Source of the DNA: an uncultured Barnesiella sp.
GTDB taxonomy: Bacteria > Bacteroidota > Bacteroidia > Bacteroidales > Barnesiellaceae_A
DNA length: 17,908 bases
Direction of reading: 5' to 3'
Assembly (NCBI GenBank): GCA_904502265.1
Contig: CAJGDT010000012.1
Span: 1 to 17,908 of the forward strand
The translations under genes and the position numbers were made by a program. Positions within the stretch are counted from its first letter, which is position 1. The number at the start of each line of letters is the position of its first letter. Below, piece by piece: positions 15,348 through 17,908 of this stretch. Under the pieces are notes generated by a model that ran no database searches, was not told the DNA's origin, and saw nothing but the letters and a program-made list of their open reading frames with translations.

Positions 15348-15353
15348 CCTCCT
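15348..15353 (-). promoter_or_regulatory. Consensus Shine-Dalgarno (AGGAGG) for the low-complexity protein
   Basis: On the minus strand AGGAGG is followed by 8 nt (ATTAAAAT) and then the ATG at 15339. This is an optimal spacing. Most other genes in this window have no such motif, which makes this start site stand out and fixes the start codon. Confidence 0.8.
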
Positions 15354-15448
15354 ATCTATACAGGTTGTTTTGATATTAAGACCATTTTTGCAATGAATGG
15401 TTTAATGGTAGATATATGCATTGTTTGTAATGCTATATCTTCAATCTA

Positions 15449-15456
15449 CAAAGGTA
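15449..15456 (-). promoter_or_regulatory. -7 promoter element of the low-complexity protein/OmpP1 unit
   Basis: Read on minus, TACCTTTG fits TAnnTTTG exactly. It lies 109 nt before the ATG and is embedded in a small dyad (TCTAC-AAAG-GTAGA on plus, 15446-15459) that could be an operator. No clear -33 TTTG is visible. The implied leader is about 100 nt. Confidence 0.5.
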
Positions 15457-15515
15457 GAAATTTTATTGGTAAAATATATTAGTAAGACTTTTTTTAACTA
15501 TTTGACTTACTTATT

Positions 15516-15558
15516 AATAAAAAACAAAGGACTCAATCCGAAGTTGAGTCCTTTGTTT
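15516..15558 (-). terminator. Rho-independent terminator of the trmN6-hdeD unit
   Basis: AAACAAAGGACTCAA (15522-15536) and TTGAGTCCTTTGTTT (15544-15558) form a perfect 15-bp stem with a 7-nt loop. On minus the stem runs into T-rich sequence (TTTTTTATT). It starts 31 nt after the stop of the HdeD-like gene and separates it from the promoter of the next minus unit. Confidence 0.85.
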
Positions 15559-15589
15559 CTGTAATATAGGCCATGATTATACTATTTTT

Positions 15590-16177
15590 TTATTGACTTT
15601 TGAGCATAGAAGACTTGCTCTCTTTACTGTTGTCGGGGCGCAGGTCAATCGACAAGAATATGAGACTGATACCCCAATAAATGAATGATACTCCAATCAG
15701 AAAGTCAATGGCAATCATAGCCGAAAAGGGTGACAAGAAAAAGAGTGCCGACAAGATTGTCTGTAGTAATCCGTTTATGAGATATAACCACCAGCTTTTT
15801 TGATAACTCATTGATGTAAATGAAGATACAATGTTACTTACTCCCTTAAATAAAAATGTGAAAGCAAAAAAGTAAGGGAGTATCATGGCGCTAAAGCTGA
15901 TATTGTTGAGCATCATAAAGCCTATAAAAACATCTATAATACCACCTGCCAGCCACCATCCCCATCGGTGCGAGTGGCGGGAAGTATTGAATGCTATGAT
16001 AAGTTGTGTGATGCCTATAAGTATTAGCATCCATAGCAGTGTGATGGTAATGGTAAAGTAGCCTATTGTAGGCGTGAAAAGAAACCAACAACCGCATGGT
16101 ATGAGTATAATGCTCGGTAGTAGTACTATCCACCAATATCGAGACTTGCTCCAAAGAATTTTTTCGATAGTTTCCAT
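15590..16177 (-). CDS. HdeD-family (DUF308) six-helix membrane protein
   Basis: A 195-residue inner-membrane protein with six predicted transmembrane helices, at about residues 14-33, 38-64, 73-93, 95-118, 129-148 and 152-178, arranged as repeated hairpins as in HdeD/DUF308 proteins. Conserved-looking spots are the Gly-rich turn WGWWLAGGIIDVFIGFMMLN and the end segment LIGVSFIYWGISLIFLS. A short hydrophilic Ser/Lys tail follows. E. coli HdeD is linked to acid resistance at high cell density; whether that applies here is unknown. It begins 57 nt after trmN6 on the same strand and is probably co-transcribed with it. The ATG is abutted by an inverted repeat that could mask it. Confidence 0.8.
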   Translation of the reverse strand: METIEKILWSKSRYWWIVLLPSIILIPCGCWFLFTPTIGYFTITITLLWMLILIGITQLIIAFNTSRHSHRWGWWLAGGIIDVFIGFMMLNNISFSAMILPYFFAFTFLFKGVSNIVSSFTSMSYQKSWWLYLINGLLQTILSALFFLSPFSAMIAIDFLIGVSFIYWGISLIFLSIDLRPDNSKESKSSMLKSQ

Positions 16178-16213
16178 GTTATCATTTTTAGGTTTATATG
16201 ATAATATGATAAC
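16178..16213 (-). promoter_or_regulatory. Inverted repeat abutting the HdeD-like start codon
   Basis: GTTATCAT (16178-16185) and ATGATAAC (16206-16213) are perfect 8-bp arms around a 20-nt AT-rich spacer. The right arm belongs to a tandem TATGATAA pair (16197-16204 and 16205-16212). On the mRNA the 3' arm ends immediately before the ATG, covering the ribosome-binding zone. It may be an operator or a translation-controlling hairpin. Confidence 0.45.
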
Positions 16214-16234
16214 AATCGAGAGTAATAGTGGGTT

Positions 16235-16951
16235 TTAGAAGTTTAGGTAGAAATCTTTAGTCAATTCTATGTACTCCGTCGAATATTCGCCTGTAGCGGT
16301 GTGTATGGTGAGCAGTTGCTCGCTGCAGGGCGCAAAGTGGTTGCGACGCCATTCGCATAAGGCGCGCTTGGGTTGCTTGCGTGGTGTCGTACGAACCATA
16401 GTTAAGCGTGATGCCCCCCATCCATAGAGCATAGCTGTGTTATTTACATCTTGGTATAGATCGGCAGGTATGACAAGTGACAAATTTCCTTCGGGAGCAA
16501 TTATGGTGCGTGCCTGACGAAAAATATCATCATATCGCAACGTGGTAGTGTGGCGTGCTGTTGTGCGTGCTGCATCGGGCGAGAGTAGTGATTGCTCAAA
16601 GTAGGGCGGGTTGGATATGATAGCGTTGAAGGGATGGTCGAAACGATCGGTTATCTGTGTAAAATCACCATTTATTACCTCTATTCGGTGTGCCCAGTTA
16701 CTGCGCGCGATGTTTTCCCGAGCCTGTTGTGCAGCCGGTGTATCTATTTCTATTGCTGTTATATAGGTGTTTGTCGAGCGTTGTGCTGCCATGAGCGATA
16801 GTATGCCGGTACCGGCTCCTATATCCAGTATGTACCCCTGTGCCGGTATGTTGGCCCATGCGCCCAGCAGTACACTATCGGTGCCCACTTTCATGGCGCA
16901 TAGTTCTTGATGTAATTCAAATTGTTTGAAACTAAACTTGCTGTCGGACAT
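16235..16951 (-). CDS. trmN6: tRNA1(Val) (adenine-37-N6)-methyltransferase, TrmN6/YfiC type
   Basis: A predicted S-adenosylmethionine-dependent enzyme that makes N6-methyladenine at position 37 of tRNA-Val. FSFKQFELHQELCAMKVGTD and the adjoining SVLLGAWA are distinctive of the family. The SAM-binding motif is ILDIGAGTGILSLMAAQR, the acidic end of strand 2 is ITAIEID, GDF follows strand 3, and the catalytic N6-methylation motif is SNPPYF. I start at ATG 16951 (238 residues, MSDSKFSFKQ). A longer reading to 16984 needs a TTG start and adds 11 residues with no family likeness. It precedes the HdeD-like gene on the same strand and diverges from lon. Confidence 0.9.
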   Translation of the reverse strand: MSDSKFSFKQFELHQELCAMKVGTDSVLLGAWANIPAQGYILDIGAGTGILSLMAAQRSTNTYITAIEIDTPAAQQARENIARSNWAHRIEVINGDFTQITDRFDHPFNAIISNPPYFEQSLLSPDAARTTARHTTTLRYDDIFRQARTIIAPEGNLSLVIPADLYQDVNNTAMLYGWGASRLTMVRTTPRKQPKRALCEWRRNHFAPCSEQLLTIHTATGEYSTEYIELTKDFYLNF

Positions 16952-17030
16952 AGGCGTGTGTTGGGGATATTTTTTATACTGCAAAGTAAATAAAAATATG
17001 CGTTAAAAAGTCAATTTTGCGGAATGAATA

Positions 17031-17051
17031 TAATTTTGGCACGCAACTTGT
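17031..17051 (+). promoter_or_regulatory. Composite promoter-like region of lon
   Basis: TAATTTTG (17031-17038) fits the TAnnTTTG -7 consensus exactly. It overlaps TTGGCACGCAACTTGT (17036-17051), which resembles a sigma-54 promoter (TTGGCACG-N4-TTGCW): GG and the downstream pair are 10 nt apart, but the -12 pair is GT, not GC. Either could drive lon; the sigma-54 reading would start transcription near 17063. Confidence 0.35.
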
Positions 17052-17060
17052 AATATATGT

Positions 17061-17082
17061 ATACACCCCGTTGGGGTTGTAT
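17061..17082 (+). promoter_or_regulatory. Hairpin in the lon leader
   Basis: ATACACCCC (17061-17069) pairs with GGGG (17073-17076) and TGTAT (17078-17082) around a GTT loop, with one bulged T. No T tract follows, so it is not a normal terminator. It would lie at the 5' end of a lon transcript from the promoter-like region just upstream. Confidence 0.4.
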
Positions 17083-17107
17083 TTCATGTCATAATATGTC
17101 AGTTTTC

Positions 17108-17120
17108 TGCCATATTGGCA
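17108..17120 (+). promoter_or_regulatory. TGCCA-TAT-TGGCA dyad upstream of lon
   Basis: A perfect 5-bp inverted repeat with a 3-nt centre, 39 nt before the lon ATG. Two TGTCA words (17087-17091 and 17097-17101) lie just upstream. It may be a regulator-binding site; no specific regulator is identified. Confidence 0.35.
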
Positions 17121-17159
17121 ACTTCATAAATATGTAACACATTAAAGAGAAAAATATAT

Positions 17160-17908
17160 ATGTTTAACGACAACGACGAAAAAACTCCTATTATGCCTAT
17201 TTTCGCCGAGATAAGTGGCTCGCTTGAAGAGGATAAAGTGGATATCAAAACCGAAGATTTGCCTATACTCACGCTGCGTAACATGGTTTTGTTTCCTCAT
17301 GTAGCAATGCCCGTACTCATAGGTCGCAAAAAGACCCTCCGCCTTATCAAAGAGGCACAACGTAAGCGCATGCCTATCGGTGTTGCATGTCAGATTGATG
17401 CTGATGTAGAAGACCCGACTGTTCGCGACTTGTATCCCATCGGTGTAGTTGCCGAGGTACTTAAGGTTTTGGAGATGCCCGATGACACTACAACTGTCAT
17501 ATTGCAAGGTAAGCGTCGCATGCGATTGGGCGAGCAGACTGCCGATGAACCCTATATGCGTGCCAAATATACACTTATCGACGATGTATATCCCCAAGCC
17601 GGCGATAAAGAGTACGAAGCGCTGATGTTGTCAATCAAAGAGTTGATGATAAAGATGTTGCGTTCGGTGGGCGATACAGGCAAGGAGATGGCTTTTGCGG
17701 TAAACAATATCGACAATGCTACCTATCTTACCAACTTTGTCAGCTGCAATTCGCCGCTGGAAGCTACCGACAAGCAATCGTTGCTCGACAAGGATAGCCT
17801 CAAAGAGCGTGCTTTTGCCTTGTATGACATTTTGAGTCGCGAGGTGCAACTTATTGAAATAAAGGCCGATATACAATCGAAAACTCGTGAGGGTATCAAT
17901 CAGCAACA
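17160..17908 (+). CDS. lon: ATP-dependent protease Lon (5' part, cut by window end)
   Basis: Lon is a cytoplasmic AAA+ serine protease that degrades misfolded and selected regulatory proteins. Only the first 249 codons are in the window, covering the N-terminal substrate-binding domain: LPILTLRNMVLFPHVAMPV, IGRKKTLRLIKEA, VAEVLKVLEMPDDTTTVILQ, and GKRRMRL, then the helical part ending EVQLIEIKADIQSKTREGIN, which typically leads into the AAA+ module. The AAA+ and protease domains lie beyond the edge. ATG 17160 follows an A-rich leader (AAAGAGAAAAATATAT) with no Shine-Dalgarno; a later Met (codon 12) is possible but would drop an N-terminal extension typical of this group. It diverges from trmN6. 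Confidence 0.95.
   Translation, partial: MFNDNDEKTPIMPIFAEISGSLEEDKVDIKTEDLPILTLRNMVLFPHVAMPVLIGRKKTLRLIKEAQRKRMPIGVACQIDADVEDPTVRDLYPIGVVAEVLKVLEMPDDTTTVILQGKRRMRLGEQTADEPYMRAKYTLIDDVYPQAGDKEYEALMLSIKELMIKMLRSVGDTGKEMAFAVNNIDNATYLTNFVSCNSPLEATDKQSLLDKDSLKERAFALYDILSREVQLIEIKADIQSKTREGINQQ

Noticed and set aside
16952..16984. Upstream TTG start for trmN6
   Set aside because: ATG 16951 gives the normal N-terminus just before FSFKQF; the extension has no conserved content and lies close to a promoter-like TACTTTG.
1..17908. Mobile element, prophage or defence island
   Set aside because: No transposase, integrase, phage structural, restriction or toxin-antitoxin coding sequence was seen on either strand; gene content and codon usage look uniformly core.

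Overview
The window looks like core chromosome of a Bacteroidales bacterium. Four -7 elements fit the Bacteroidetes TAnnTTTG consensus exactly (TATCTTTG, TATTTTTG, TATATTTG, TACCTTTG). Most genes lack a Shine-Dalgarno sequence and start after A-rich leaders, and the tRNAs do not encode CCA. The gene set also fits: PorD/DUF4835, an OmpP1/FadL-type porin, a Pif1-like helicase with C-terminal TPRs, and the chain dnaN-exonuclease-coaBC-porD-recN-rlmB. I cannot fix the genus. I see no insertion sequence, phage gene, integrase, CRISPR array or defence locus.

Layout. (1) 1-372: a three-tRNA transcription unit (Gly-GCC, Leu-CAG, Leu-GAG) with a promoter box and a strong terminator. (2) 373-685: a gene-free stretch with a possible small RNA ending in a hairpin/U-tract, then the dnaN promoter and leader hairpin. 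(3) 686-7130, plus strand: six tightly packed genes with gaps of 3-16 nt, covering the sliding clamp, a DEDDh exonuclease with an ExoX-like tail, bifunctional CoaBC, PorD, RecN and RlmB. (4) A perfect 50-bp palindrome at 7162-7211 lies between convergent rlmB and recJ. (5) recJ on minus, then a 473-bp spacer with several paired segments, then sodB on plus with its own terminator. (6) 10137-12164: Pif1-like helicase/TPR protein on minus. (7) 12240-15456, minus: a two-gene unit encoding a secreted aromatic/His/Ser-Arg low-complexity protein and an OmpP1/FadL barrel, with promoter box, a rare consensus AGGAGG ribosome binding site, and terminator. (8) 15522-16951, minus: trmN6 then an HdeD-like membrane protein, with terminator. 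(9) 17160-end: the 5' part of lon, behind an elaborate upstream region.

How the genes work together. The dnaN unit and recJ combine replication and repair functions (clamp, exonucleases, RecN) with CoA synthesis, rRNA methylation and an envelope/secretion factor. The low-complexity protein and the OmpP1 barrel look like one envelope module, being exported, adjacent and co-transcribed. sodB and lon are stress functions in separate units.

I did not find a clear new multi-gene system. The items most worth following up are the low-complexity secreted protein with its barrel partner, the CoaC domain lacking two textbook catalytic residues together with an A10 slippery run at its domain junction, the structured spacer between recJ and sodB, the possible small RNA before dnaN, and the regulatory region of lon.
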